Positions 42,665-52,423 of a stretch of DNA of 64,000 bases are shown piece after piece; the stretch's first letter is position 1, and each line of letters starts with the position of its first letter. Position numbers and translations under genes: made by a program. This stretch comes from GCA-2705995 sp048267965 (GTDB lineage Bacteria > Bacteroidota > Bacteroidia > Flavobacteriales_G > Salibacteraceae): positions 248,001 through 312,000 of the forward strand of contig JBLWWK010000003.1 of assembly GCA_048267965.1 (NCBI GenBank). The letters are read 5' to 3'. The notes beneath the pieces are model-generated. The model saw nothing but the letters and a program-made list of their open reading frames with translations, did not search any database and was not told where the DNA came from.

Positions 42665-44389
42665 ATGAAAAAGTCATTACTTTACTTGGCAGCTTTTTCT
42701 GCCTTAGTTTCAACTTCTTGTACCAAAGAAGAACCTACACAATCTGCTGGTTTTGTGCCTGTAGATTCAATGTCTGAAATGAAAGCCGATAAAAATTTCA
42801 ATTGGTCGGCTAGCGATAAAGGCTCCATTTCGGTAAGCTTTGATAATCCTAAAAATGTATCACTCGATCAAGAATACGTTCAACTGCGGTCTACAAAAGG
42901 CCAAGTGCTTGCACAGCAAGTTGTGCAAAACGGATTGGCTTCTTTTCAAGTGAAATTGGCTCAAAACGAACCGTACGTATTGTATTTTCCTACTACTGGT
43001 GATGCAATGGCCATTGAAGGCACTGGTAATTTTACTTTCAATTTAGAAGGAAAAGCGCAAAGAAGTGGAAATCGTTCTTCTTCACAGCCAACTAATCTTC
43101 AAGGTTGTTTAACCTGCAATACATCAGCTAACAACAACGGATTTGAAACGCCTTCTATCAGCAACAATTCGTACACGTTTATTCACGAAAACAATGTGCC
43201 AGAATGGGAAACAACGGCTTCTCATAACGCCATCGAATTTTGGAATAACTACAGCGGAGTTTCTGCTCAAGAAGGGTCACAGTTTTTAGAAATTAACGCC
43301 CACACGTTTACTACGGTTTACAAAAACCTTTGCTTAGCACCAGGTTCAACTGTAAAATGGTCTATTTGGCACCGTGGTAGAGCAGGAGTAGATGTGGCTC
43401 ATGTTAAAATTGGCGCTACTGTAAACTCAGCAACGTTGCAAAAAGTAATGACCACCGGAAATACCCAGTGGAAATATTACACCGGACATTATACCGTTCC
43501 TCAAGGGCAAACCAATACCGTAATTGCTTTTGAAGCAATCACCACAGCAGGTTCTCAAAGTGTTGGTAATTTTATCGACAACTTCCAAGTAGTTTGTGAT
43601 AACGATGGCGATGGGGTTCCAGATGCTTATGATGACAAACCATTTGACCCCACCATTTCTCAAGTTTCTAACTACCCAACTTCAGGAAAAGAGGTAGTTG
43701 TATTCGAAGATTTATGGCCCTCTATGGGAGATTACGATTTCAACGATTTAGTGTTGAGCAACCAAGGGGAAATTGCTAGAAATGCCAACAATGAGCTGGT
43801 TTCTGCTACTTTTAAAGTAAGCATCGATGCCATTGGGGCAGGTTTACACAACGGAATAGGGTTGTTGCTTCGCAATCAAAACGGACAACTTATGGGTACT
43901 AATATGGTGAATTCTGTAAGCGGAGACATTTCAGTAGACCCAGATAATGTAAATGGTTTTATTCTCTCTAACGATGTTTTTCAATCGATTAGTAAGTACT
44001 ACAAAAACAACGGAAACGGACCAACAGAAACTCCAGATACACTTGAGTTTACGTTAAACTTTAATCCAGGGCAAACAATTAGTTTTATTCCTGAGTTATA
44101 CTTATTCAGAAGCAATAACAGAGGGTTAGAAGTTCACCGTCCGCAGTTTTCAGGTTCAGCCGTTTTCGATCAAAACTTGGCGTATACTTTAGACGATAAC
44201 GGAGGTTTTGTAACAGAATCAGGCTTGCCTTGGGCGTTCGACTTGGTAACTACTCAAACTTTTGCTCATCCTTTAGAGAAAATCGACATTATAGATGCGT
44301 ATCCTCAGTTTCAGCTTTGGGTGTACTCTGGAGGAACTCAAAACACAGCATGGCACACCTTGCCAGATGTAACAAAAGTGTTTCAATAG
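42665..44389 (+). CDS. LruC domain lipoprotein
   Basis: A 574-residue lipoprotein (lipobox STSC near residue 19). An N-terminal beta-rich region leads into a carbohydrate-binding-like domain with DNFQVVCDNDGDGVPDAYDDKPFDPT, an acidic calcium-binding-type loop, and then the LruC domain with its signature VVVFEDLWPSMGDYDFNDLVL and a C-terminal beta region ending WHTLPDVTKVFQ. LruC proteins were first noted in Leptospira outer membranes; the function is unknown. It is probably exported to the cell surface. It stands alone before a strong terminator. Confidence 0.9.
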   Translation: MKKSLLYLAAFSALVSTSCTKEEPTQSAGFVPVDSMSEMKADKNFNWSASDKGSISVSFDNPKNVSLDQEYVQLRSTKGQVLAQQVVQNGLASFQVKLAQNEPYVLYFPTTGDAMAIEGTGNFTFNLEGKAQRSGNRSSSQPTNLQGCLTCNTSANNNGFETPSISNNSYTFIHENNVPEWETTASHNAIEFWNNYSGVSAQEGSQFLEINAHTFTTVYKNLCLAPGSTVKWSIWHRGRAGVDVAHVKIGATVNSATLQKVMTTGNTQWKYYTGHYTVPQGQTNTVIAFEAITTAGSQSVGNFIDNFQVVCDNDGDGVPDAYDDKPFDPTISQVSNYPTSGKEVVVFEDLWPSMGDYDFNDLVLSNQGEIARNANNELVSATFKVSIDAIGAGLHNGIGLLLRNQNGQLMGTNMVNSVSGDISVDPDNVNGFILSNDVFQSISKYYKNNGNGPTETPDTLEFTLNFNPGQTISFIPELYLFRSNNRGLEVHRPQFSGSAVFDQNLAYTLDDNGGFVTESGLPWAFDLVTTQTFAHPLEKIDIIDAYPQFQLWVYSGGTQNTAWHTLPDVTKVFQ

Positions 44390-44410
44390 AATCGCTTTGC
44401 TTAACTAAAC

Positions 44411-44447
44411 AAAAACCTCGTAAGTTCATCTTACGAGGTTTTTTTGT
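44411..44447 (+). terminator. LruC gene terminator
   Basis: AAAACCTCGTAAG and CTTACGAGGTTTT form a perfect stem around TTCAT, followed by T residues. Confidence 0.9.
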
Positions 44448-44464
44448 GTCTAAAAAGTCGAAAA

Positions 44465-46702
44465 TTAGGGAGTTACTTCAGCTCTAATAAACAATGTATA
44501 TTCTTCTTGATTACCGGTAGGAACCACTTTTATCTTCCGAATTTGAACTCCAGGTATTCCTTTAGCCGAAAACTCTATTGAGATAAAACCAGATTCTCCT
44601 GGAGCTATTTTTTGTTGGGTGTATTCTATGGCTGTGCAGCCACAACTAGGTAAAATCTGCTCAATAGAAAGAGTATCGGTTCCTACATTTTTAAATTCAA
44701 ATTGATGGGTTTTGGTGTCTCCTAACGACATCGTTTCAAAGTCTACCCATTCTTTTTCGAATATTAATACCGAAACAGCTTCGTTTTTTGGGAAAGATCG
44801 AATTACGCCTAACCGTACTTTTCTCTCCATTGAAGCCGCTAAACTGTAAACGCTGGCTTTTTGGTTTTCTAACTCGTCACTTACGCTGGTAGCCGATAAA
44901 CGCTCACCAAACGGTAAACGATGAACAATCAAATTGCCTTCTTTGTAGTGTTTTTCCAGTTTTCTGTCGTGAATAGACCACAAATAATTGAGTACCGATT
45001 GCACCCTGCGCTGACTCAAATAATCATTGTAATCAGATTGTGCTAACGGAGATGCGTAGCCTCGTATTCCCATGTGAACTTGCGCTCCTTCGTTAAGAAT
45101 GTAAAGAAGAGAATCGGCTAAGTTTTCGAGTTGTTGAAAGCCTTTTTCAACATTATAATCAAAGAAAACTTGAATTTGTCGTGCTTCTACATCTTCAAGT
45201 TTTGATACAAATTCAGTTTTTCTGTCTAGGTAGTTTTCTACCAAATTCTGATAATTAGCGCGAGTAGAAATTTGCTTGGTTTTAGGATTGGGCTGGTCGT
45301 TGTCGAAATAAACCGTTACCGGCAATAAATTGCTAACCACTTCTTTCGGAGCCAATGTCAGTTCAAGGGTGTCTTTTTCTACTTCTCGTGTTGTCGGTGG
45401 TGGAGGAGTGCTATTATCAATCAAAATTTTCGCGATGTAAATATCGTTACAGCAGGTTTCATCTTTAATAGAAATAGAACCTTCTCGGTTCGATACCAAC
45501 AAGGCTAAAGAATCTTGATAAGGTTGAAAATACAAATCGTTGGCTGGAGAATTAATGGGTAATAACGCATTTTTTGGAGTGTTTAGTTGGGTAATGTCGC
45601 CCGTAGATTTAAAAACATCGTAGCCGCCAAAACCAGTGTGGTAATCGCTGCTGAAATACAATGTTTGGTTTTTTGCATCGTAGCGAGGGGTGATTTCGTT
45701 TCCGGGCGTGTTAATTTTTCTGAGTGATTTGGCACGGCCAATTCTTCCATTTTTTCTTAATTCTACCTGCCAAATGTCGTATCCACCCTCGCCACCGCGA
45801 TCTCGATCGGTTACGTAGAGTAAGTATTCTTTACCATTTGAATAGGCAATAGCGGGGTGAGTTGCGTTCCAACCGGGAAAATTAACAGCTCGGCCTACAT
45901 CTTCACCGGGCTCCCAGGTTTGTCCGTTCCATTCGCTGCGAAAAATCATACAGTTCTCAGCGCATTTCGTGTAATACATGGTGTTTCGGGTAGAGTCAAA
46001 AGCTACGTTGAGCCGAATTTCGTCAGGATTAAATTGGTGGGCTTTTAAAGAATCAGAAGTGATCCAATTTCCATTTTCTCGAGATGCCTTTAACGTAATC
46101 CATTTGGGTTTTTCAGATTCGTTTACCTTGGTATTAGCAGAATCAAAACGCAAGCTGGTGAAGTAAAACACAGAGTCAGAATGCCACGAAGGCGCCAATT
46201 CGCTATCGAAGGTGTTTACCTCGGTTCCTACCGATTCTACGCTTACACTGTCTACATTTTTTAGATGATTTTGTGCCCAAATGCATGCTTTAGATTCAAT
46301 TTGAGCTTTTTCATGGTAAAAGTCTTTTTTGTGGTAAATCTTTAAGAATTGCTCGAATCGTTTTTGGGCTAGTTCATAATTTCCAGTTTGTTTCTCCATT
46401 AAAGCCCAATAAAATAGAGCGAGTGGAAATTGCTCATTCTCGTCTCGGTAAAACAATTCTTTATACGTGGCAGCCGACTCGTTGTAGTTGTTGTACATTC
46501 TGAGTGATCGTGCCAATTTTTCGAATCGCTGTAAATCAGTAGAGTCTTGCACAATTGCTTTTTTAAGGTAGAAGGCTGCACCGTAATAGTCGTTTTTCTT
46601 TAGCGACTGATCGGCTCGTTTTTCCCATTGCTGCGGGGTTTGAGCGCAAATGCAACCTGCTAAAAAGAAGAGTAAAAGGGTAAAAATTAGGTTGTTTATC
46701 AT
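44465..46702 (-). CDS. TPR / beta-propeller / OmpA protein with C-terminal DUF1573
   Basis: A 745-residue exported protein, third gene of a T9SS-linked operon. After the signal peptide come TPRs (about 20-130) and WD40-like PD40 repeats (SELAPSWHSDSVFYFTSLRFD, ATHPAIAYSNGKEYLLYVTDRD, ITPRYDAKNQTLYFSSDYHTGFGGYDVF; about 165-400). An OmpA-like peptidoglycan-binding domain follows (VFFDYNVEKGFQQLENLADSLLYI...SQRRVQSVLNYLW; about 505-610). Instead of ending there, the chain continues into a DUF1573 domain (FKNVGTDTLSIEQILPSCGCTAIEY). The architecture links the operon's secreted components to the cell wall. Three motif copies are present, at 44516, 44678 and 46223. Confidence 0.88.
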   Translation of the reverse strand: MINNLIFTLLLFFLAGCICAQTPQQWEKRADQSLKKNDYYGAAFYLKKAIVQDSTDLQRFEKLARSLRMYNNYNESAATYKELFYRDENEQFPLALFYWALMEKQTGNYELAQKRFEQFLKIYHKKDFYHEKAQIESKACIWAQNHLKNVDSVSVESVGTEVNTFDSELAPSWHSDSVFYFTSLRFDSANTKVNESEKPKWITLKASRENGNWITSDSLKAHQFNPDEIRLNVAFDSTRNTMYYTKCAENCMIFRSEWNGQTWEPGEDVGRAVNFPGWNATHPAIAYSNGKEYLLYVTDRDRGGEGGYDIWQVELRKNGRIGRAKSLRKINTPGNEITPRYDAKNQTLYFSSDYHTGFGGYDVFKSTGDITQLNTPKNALLPINSPANDLYFQPYQDSLALLVSNREGSISIKDETCCNDIYIAKILIDNSTPPPPTTREVEKDTLELTLAPKEVVSNLLPVTVYFDNDQPNPKTKQISTRANYQNLVENYLDRKTEFVSKLEDVEARQIQVFFDYNVEKGFQQLENLADSLLYILNEGAQVHMGIRGYASPLAQSDYNDYLSQRRVQSVLNYLWSIHDRKLEKHYKEGNLIVHRLPFGERLSATSVSDELENQKASVYSLAASMERKVRLGVIRSFPKNEAVSVLIFEKEWVDFETMSLGDTKTHQFEFKNVGTDTLSIEQILPSCGCTAIEYTQQKIAPGESGFISIEFSAKGIPGVQIRKIKVVPTGNQEEYTLFIRAEVTP

Positions 46703-46703
46703 G

Positions 46704-47714
46704 TTAGATAAAATCAGGACAAGATTTAAACGATTTTCTTTTTGGAAGCACTTTGTGGATGAGGTAAATTACCGAAAACTCAAACCCTCCGCGGGCATTC
46801 GATGCTCTGTCTAGTTTTGAGTAATTAATGTCGTAAGAAACCCCAACATGCCAAGTATCGTAATCGATGGCAACCCGCAAAATAGCCGCATCCACAATTC
46901 GAGAATACACTCCAAAATAGATAGCTCGGTAGCTAAACCAACGATTATCGAGTACATAGCGGGCATCTGCACCCACCGTAAACTCTCGGTGCGGACCTTG
47001 ATTCATAAATAGCAAGCGAGGTAGCGCATGCCATTCTTCGGTAATTTTCCATTCGTGCTGTGCGTGTAAGGTAAACCTTCGTGCTAATCGGTCTTCGTCT
47101 TGGTTCGAGAAAGAAATGTTAGGCTTCAGTAAGTTGTGAAAAGCTATTCCCAATTTAGAAGAGTGCACTTGGTTAAACGCATGGGTGAGTTGCACGCCTG
47201 TGTGCGCATCAAAGTAGTTGATACTCGAAAAATCAAATTGCTCTCCAGTTGGGGCGGTTGGTTGGTAGGAACCGTTTACATATTGATTGTCGAATCTAAA
47301 TTTTGAGAAGTTGACCTGTCTTCTATTGTAACCAGCTTGTAATCCGAACGATAAATGCGTTGAAGAATCTGAATTGAGAGGCAAAACGTAAGAAAAACTA
47401 CCAAGAATCTGAAGTGTACCCAATTCACCGGTTCCTGCTTTGTCGTTGTAAATGCTTAAGCCTGCTCCCACACCAGAAAACTGCAACGGGTTTTTAGCAT
47501 CTATAGAAACGCCAGAATTAACAAACGGATTAGCAATGGAAGCCCACTGCCTTCTGTAATTGCCTACAAAACGGTAGCTACCATCAAATTGCCCGGTTAA
47601 TGCGGGGTTTAAGTTAATGGGGGCATCGTAAAACTGTGAAAAATGGATGTCTTGTGCAATCACTTCAGCGCAGCAACAAACAAAAAGGAGTATGATTAAT
47701 TGGCGAATTTTCAT
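46704..47714 (-). CDS. PorP/SprF family T9SS outer-membrane protein
   Basis: A 336-residue outer-membrane protein (signal peptide ends EVIAQ) with the family start DIHFSQFYDAPINLNPALTGQFDGSYRFVGNYRRQWASIANPF. It is the partner of the type B cargo encoded just upstream (the two genes overlap by 4 bases) and precedes the OmpA-type gene with a 1-base gap. The second such pair in the window. A motif copy (47264-47273) lies within it, read as G-S-Y. Confidence 0.92.
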   Translation of the reverse strand: MKIRQLIILLFVCCCAEVIAQDIHFSQFYDAPINLNPALTGQFDGSYRFVGNYRRQWASIANPFVNSGVSIDAKNPLQFSGVGAGLSIYNDKAGTGELGTLQILGSFSYVLPLNSDSSTHLSFGLQAGYNRRQVNFSKFRFDNQYVNGSYQPTAPTGEQFDFSSINYFDAHTGVQLTHAFNQVHSSKLGIAFHNLLKPNISFSNQDEDRLARRFTLHAQHEWKITEEWHALPRLLFMNQGPHREFTVGADARYVLDNRWFSYRAIYFGVYSRIVDAAILRVAIDYDTWHVGVSYDINYSKLDRASNARGGFEFSVIYLIHKVLPKRKSFKSCPDFI

Positions 47715-50700
47715 CGTATAACGGTTACGTCTCCTTTCTTAAAATAACGTTGACCATCTACACAAGTGGCTTCTAGATAATAAACAAATACTTCGTTGTT
47801 GGCTTGCGTGCCTCGGTGTGTGCCGTCCCAGCCGGTTTGCTGATTGTTGCTTTCAAAAACTTTTTCTCCCCAAGAATTGTATATGAATAAAGACATTTCG
47901 TCTATGTTTTTACCTCGAACAAAAAGTTGGTCGTTTTCACCATCTCCGTTGGGTGTAAAAGCAGTTGGGATAAAAATATTGGGTTCTCCACAATTTATTT
48001 CAAATCGGTACACGCGAACTCTTTCAGCATAACTACAACCAGAGGCTTGGTCGGTAATGAGCACGCTGTAAGTGGTGGTTTCTTGCGGATAAGCCGTAGT
48101 AATGGCTTGGTTGGGCTGAGCCAACCCTTCAATCGGTGTCCATTGATAATTAGCGTTAATCAATTGCGGTTCTGCAACTAACTCAGTAGATAGATTTCCG
48201 TAAACTGTATCTTGGGTTGCATAAGCGTTAATGCTAGAAGTGTCTAGCCCCGTTACGGTTACGGTGGCATTTGCGGTGGCAACACATCCTGAATCGTTTA
48301 TCGCTTCTACCTGATAGGTAGTGGTAACAGCCGGATTTACCGATATGGTTGCTTGGTCTAAATTGCTTAAAATGGAAGGTTCTGGAGCCCAATTGTACGA
48401 CAATGAATTTTGAGGAAACCCATTCTGTGCGGTGATTTCAACTTCATTTCCGCTACAAATTGTGGTGTCTTTGGCTTGCAATGTTAAATCGCTAAAAACG
48501 ACTTGAAGTGGTTCACTGAGTAAACATCCGTTGGCAGATTCTGCTGAAAACCAAAAAGTGTTTACAGCTTGATTAGCTTGCGAAAGGGTGAAAGTACTGT
48601 CGGTAACGCTCGTATTCAACGTGTCGGCTAACGGTGATTGGGTAGACCAAATAAAACGTTGAGCGGTTCCTACCGATGAGCCCGAAAACACCAATGGTAA
48701 ATCGGAGGTACACGTAATAAAGGTGTTTTGTGTGAAAGCTTCTATAGGCTCTACCGTTACTTCTTGCGTGATAGAATCGGTGCAAACTCCGTTGTTCACT
48801 ACTAATAAAAGCGTTGTGTCGTTGGCTAAATTCACAGTAGGATTGGGCGCGCTGGCATCTGAAACCAAATTGGCCGGAAACCATTGGTAAATCGTTCCAG
48901 GTAAGGTGTCTGGAGCCACGCCCACTAGAGCATCTTGGTTAGAGCAAGCAAATGCGTTTACGGTATAATTAGAATCCGTATCTACCAAAATAGAAAGAGA
49001 AAGCGTGTCGAATTGATTGCAAATTGCCGTGTCTATTGCAATTAAATCTACGGTGTAATTACCAGATTGGGTAAACTGAAAACTAGCATGGGTGGTAGAA
49101 GTGGTGGTTCCATCGGGTAATTGCCAAATGTAGTTCGTGTTGGTGAGAGCCGTAGTTGTGTTGTTGAAATTTACGGTGGTAGGAGCACAAGCTGTGGTTG
49201 GCGCATCGAAATTGGCCGCCAACGGATCTTGTAAATCTTGTACCCGAATGCGAATAGAATCTTGGTACACACAACCGTTTACCGAAGTAGCCTCAATGTA
49301 ATACCACGTAATAGAATCGGTTGGCATTACCGTGGCTAAACTATCTTGCAGAGAGGTGTTGAGTTGATCTGTAAACTGATTATTGGTCGACCAAACATAT
49401 TCGAAACCTCCTCCATTATTGGTAGCAGCAAGTTGAACGGGTCCTTCAGAAGTACAAATTACAGTATCGGCAAAAGGACTTAAATCTAACGAATCGATAA
49501 ATACATCTTGAACCAGTGTATCGGTGCAAACTCCATTATCAATCAGTAAAGTGTATTGCATCGAAATTGGCGGAGTTGCCACAGGATTCGCAATGGTAGT
49601 ATCACTCAGGTAGGAACTCGGAATCCAAGTATAGTCAACATTCGGATTGGGATTGTTAATTGTTCCGATGGGGGAGCCAATTCCTGGGCAAGTAACCGCG
49701 AAAGGAAGAGTTGAAGAACTATCGGCAAGAATCGAAATTTGCTTGGTAAGCGTATCGTTTAAATTGCACGATGCAGTATCTGAAACAATGAGTGAAATGG
49801 TATAGGTTCCTGCTTGCGTATACGTATGAGTGGGTTCAAAAAGAGTAGAAGAATTTCCATCGCCAAAATCCCACTGGAAAGTAGTGTGGTTCTGTTGCAG
49901 AGAAATGTTGTCGAAGGTAACCGTTGTAGGAGCACAACCTGCTTCTGGAGCCAGAAAATCGGCCAGAACTACTGGTAAATTGAAATCGATTTTAAAAGAA
50001 GCCGCATTGCAACTGTTGATGGCTTCGGCTCCATTTACATTCGATACCGCTCCTGGATTAGGGAAAGTAGGGAAATCTGAGCTGGCTGGCTGACCAGCTG
50101 CTGGGCAGCCTGCACACACCGATTGGTAAATTTTTCCTTTTTTATCGAATCTACTGGTTCCTCCGTCTACATGTTCTTGAGCCGACCCACCGAAATACGA
50201 AGCATAATTGAGCTGCGAAGCATCGTCTGCTAACACCATTAAATAAAAATCATTGTCGTCTGTGGTGTTTTGCAAGGCGCCTGGAGTTACAGGCAATCCA
50301 CTGGTGCTTAAATTGCCGCTTTGTATAGAACTTCCCCAACCACTTAAGTAAACAGCCGAACATAAATCGACCATAAAAGCCGTAGGTGAAATATCTGGGT
50401 CTCCATCACCGGAGCCAAAAACGGTTGACCAAATCACAGAATCGAGCTGCGGTGTAAACTTGGTGATGAATTGCCCTGAATTAGGAACGCTGTAATTAGC
50501 ATTAATTACCAACGAATTTCCAGAAGCTTCTGTTTGACCAAAAATGTAGACCTTATCTCGATTGTCGAGTTCAACAAAATAGCTTTGGTCGTAAGGTCCA
50601 GAGCCAAAGTAGGTGCTATTTAAAATGGACGATCCGTTACTAGCCACCTGAGTAACAAAGGCATCTACATTGCCATTGAGAAGCGAGTTATAGGCATTGG

Positions 50701-52306
50701 AGGTGACGGGGAAATTATTGCTGAGTGTTCCACCAGAAATGTAAAGATTGTTTTGGCTATCGATGCTGATAGAATAAACAGCGTCTGGTGAATTTCCGCC
50801 AATGAAACTGCTCCAAATAACTTGATCTAAATCGGGCGTAAGTTTAGCGATAAACCCATCTTGGTCGTTGCCGGTTCCTGCTTTGTTGGGTTGAAAAACA
50901 TTCCCGTGAATAGGGAAATCTGCAGAACGAGTGCTAGAAACTACATATACATTACCGAGTTGGTCTATTTCGACTTCACCTCTAATTTCATCGGCATAAT
51001 TCACCTTTAGCGCATTTGCTAAATTGAGACCATCTACGTTGGTGCCTCCTAAAAAAGTAGAGCCGATAATTCCCGTACCAGAGGCGTTAAATTTGGTCAC
51101 AAAAACATCGCAAGAATTAATAAAATTGGCTCCTAAACCACCCAAAAGACTCACAGAATTGCTTTGATTAACCGCCAACATATCGTCATACGCATTGCTC
51201 GAAGTGGGGAAATCAACACTCCCGGTGGTTCCCATTACATAGAGTTCGTTGTTTTCGTTCACTACCAAGCTGTGTGGCAAATCATCATTTTGTCCACCCA
51301 AATAAGTAGAATAAATCATAAACGTTCCAGAGGTGTCGTATTTCGTTATGGCAACATCGGTTCCTTCAAAATTAGGCCCACCATTAAAGCCATCTCCACC
51401 CGCCCAAGTAGTTTGAAAAGCCCCTAAAGTGGTAGGGTAATCCACTCCGAAACTGGTGCTACCTGCATACAAATAGCCGAGTGCGTCTGATGTGGCTGTA
51501 TAGCCGAAATTCGCAGAAACGGAGCCACTATACGTTGAAAAAACCAGCACCGGATCAATAATTAATTTTAAGTCTTTTCGGTAAGAATCATCGATTTTAA
51601 ATGAAAGTTGACCGTTTTGAAGTACAAATTCACAATCTACTTCAACCTCTTGTCCGTCAATAATTTGGTAAGCATACGGTTTTTCTTCCCATTGTTCTCC
51701 AAGCGAAGTGGCAATAACAAGTTTTCCGCGTTTTATAGAAACAGCATTGGCTCCTTCAATTTTCCATTTTATATCGGTAGGATCCGCTCCTGGGTGAACA
51801 ATCCAATCGTATTTTAAACCGCCCTGCCAATTGTAGAGGTGTGCATCGATGTTTTTGTAGAGAGAATGGTAATTGATTTGGGTGTAAGCCTTTACCTGAG
51901 AAGCCCATTTTTGAGGGTTTTTTCCTTTAAAATAGTTGTAGAAATGCGGTTGATCGTTTTTGGCTTCTATGGTGGGTTGCGGATGGCTATTGAGAAACGA
52001 AACACGGTAGGCGTGGTGTTGCATTTTTAGATTTTCGAGATCTCCAGAGTAATTGCCAACGTGTAAATCGCTGATTAGTCCTGCATCGTAAAAATGATAC
52101 GTCCATTGGTTGTTTTCTAAGAATAAAGCGCCTCCAGGAAGTTGTGCTTTATAGAGAACAGAAGGTGCAAATTGACCTTTGTTTTCTTGAAATTCGAAAA
52201 GCGGGTTCGTATCGTTAGAAGAATGAGCAACATCGTGAGTAAATCCCAAAAACGGATTTAAAAGAACAGCGAACAGTGTGATTAGAAAAATTGCGTTTTT
52301 ACTCAT
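47711..52306 (-). CDS. Large surface protein: SBBP repeats, PKD domains, type B sorting signal
   Basis: A 1,531-residue secreted protein. ATG at 52306 gives a signal peptide (MSKNAIFLITLFAVLLNPFL); the frame is open seven codons further at a TTG. The N-terminal domain (FEFQENKGQFAPSVLYKAQLPGGALFLENNQWTYHFYD) leads to beta-propeller-like SBBP repeats (YSTYLGGQNDDLPHSLVVN, IGSTFLGGTNVDG, SSFIGGNSPDAVYSISID). Several PKD domains follow (FLAPEAGCAPTTVTFDNISLQ, FDAPTTACAPTTVNFNNTT). The chain ends in a type B T9SS sorting domain (NIFIPTAFTPNGDGENDQLFVRG...KGDVTVIR). Together with the PorP and OmpA-type genes it forms a surface adhesin or gliding-type module. Confidence 0.9.
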   Translation of the reverse strand: MSKNAIFLITLFAVLLNPFLGFTHDVAHSSNDTNPLFEFQENKGQFAPSVLYKAQLPGGALFLENNQWTYHFYDAGLISDLHVGNYSGDLENLKMQHHAYRVSFLNSHPQPTIEAKNDQPHFYNYFKGKNPQKWASQVKAYTQINYHSLYKNIDAHLYNWQGGLKYDWIVHPGADPTDIKWKIEGANAVSIKRGKLVIATSLGEQWEEKPYAYQIIDGQEVEVDCEFVLQNGQLSFKIDDSYRKDLKLIIDPVLVFSTYSGSVSANFGYTATSDALGYLYAGSTSFGVDYPTTLGAFQTTWAGGDGFNGGPNFEGTDVAITKYDTSGTFMIYSTYLGGQNDDLPHSLVVNENNELYVMGTTGSVDFPTSSNAYDDMLAVNQSNSVSLLGGLGANFINSCDVFVTKFNASGTGIIGSTFLGGTNVDGLNLANALKVNYADEIRGEVEIDQLGNVYVVSSTRSADFPIHGNVFQPNKAGTGNDQDGFIAKLTPDLDQVIWSSFIGGNSPDAVYSISIDSQNNLYISGGTLSNNFPVTSNAYNSLLNGNVDAFVTQVASNGSSILNSTYFGSGPYDQSYFVELDNRDKVYIFGQTEASGNSLVINANYSVPNSGQFITKFTPQLDSVIWSTVFGSGDGDPDISPTAFMVDLCSAVYLSGWGSSIQSGNLSTSGLPVTPGALQNTTDDNDFYLMVLADDASQLNYASYFGGSAQEHVDGGTSRFDKKGKIYQSVCAGCPAAGQPASSDFPTFPNPGAVSNVNGAEAINSCNAASFKIDFNLPVVLADFLAPEAGCAPTTVTFDNISLQQNHTTFQWDFGDGNSSTLFEPTHTYTQAGTYTISLIVSDTASCNLNDTLTKQISILADSSSTLPFAVTCPGIGSPIGTINNPNPNVDYTWIPSSYLSDTTIANPVATPPISMQYTLLIDNGVCTDTLVQDVFIDSLDLSPFADTVICTSEGPVQLAATNNGGGFEYVWSTNNQFTDQLNTSLQDSLATVMPTDSITWYYIEATSVNGCVYQDSIRIRVQDLQDPLAANFDAPTTACAPTTVNFNNTTTALTNTNYIWQLPDGTTTSTTHASFQFTQSGNYTVDLIAIDTAICNQFDTLSLSILVDTDSNYTVNAFACSNQDALVGVAPDTLPGTIYQWFPANLVSDASAPNPTVNLANDTTLLLVVNNGVCTDSITQEVTVEPIEAFTQNTFITCTSDLPLVFSGSSVGTAQRFIWSTQSPLADTLNTSVTDSTFTLSQANQAVNTFWFSAESANGCLLSEPLQVVFSDLTLQAKDTTICSGNEVEITAQNGFPQNSLSYNWAPEPSILSNLDQATISVNPAVTTTYQVEAINDSGCVATANATVTVTGLDTSSINAYATQDTVYGNLSTELVAEPQLINANYQWTPIEGLAQPNQAITTAYPQETTTYSVLITDQASGCSYAERVRVYRFEINCGEPNIFIPTAFTPNGDGENDQLFVRGKNIDEMSLFIYNSWGEKVFESNNQQTGWDGTHRGTQANNEVFVYYLEATCVDGQRYFKKGDVTVIR

Positions 52307-52423
52307 TGATTGCTTCAAATTTAGCAATGAAGATGAAAGTTAGGGCTTTTTACTACGCGAAACCACGAAAAGCATAGGTAGAAACTGCCAATTTCTTATT
52401 TTGGGCGGCTAAGCAATAAAGTT

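Noticed and set aside
44230..44487. 85-codon ORF over the end of the LruC gene
   Set aside because: Overlaps the LruC gene and its terminator in another frame with no recognisable motif.
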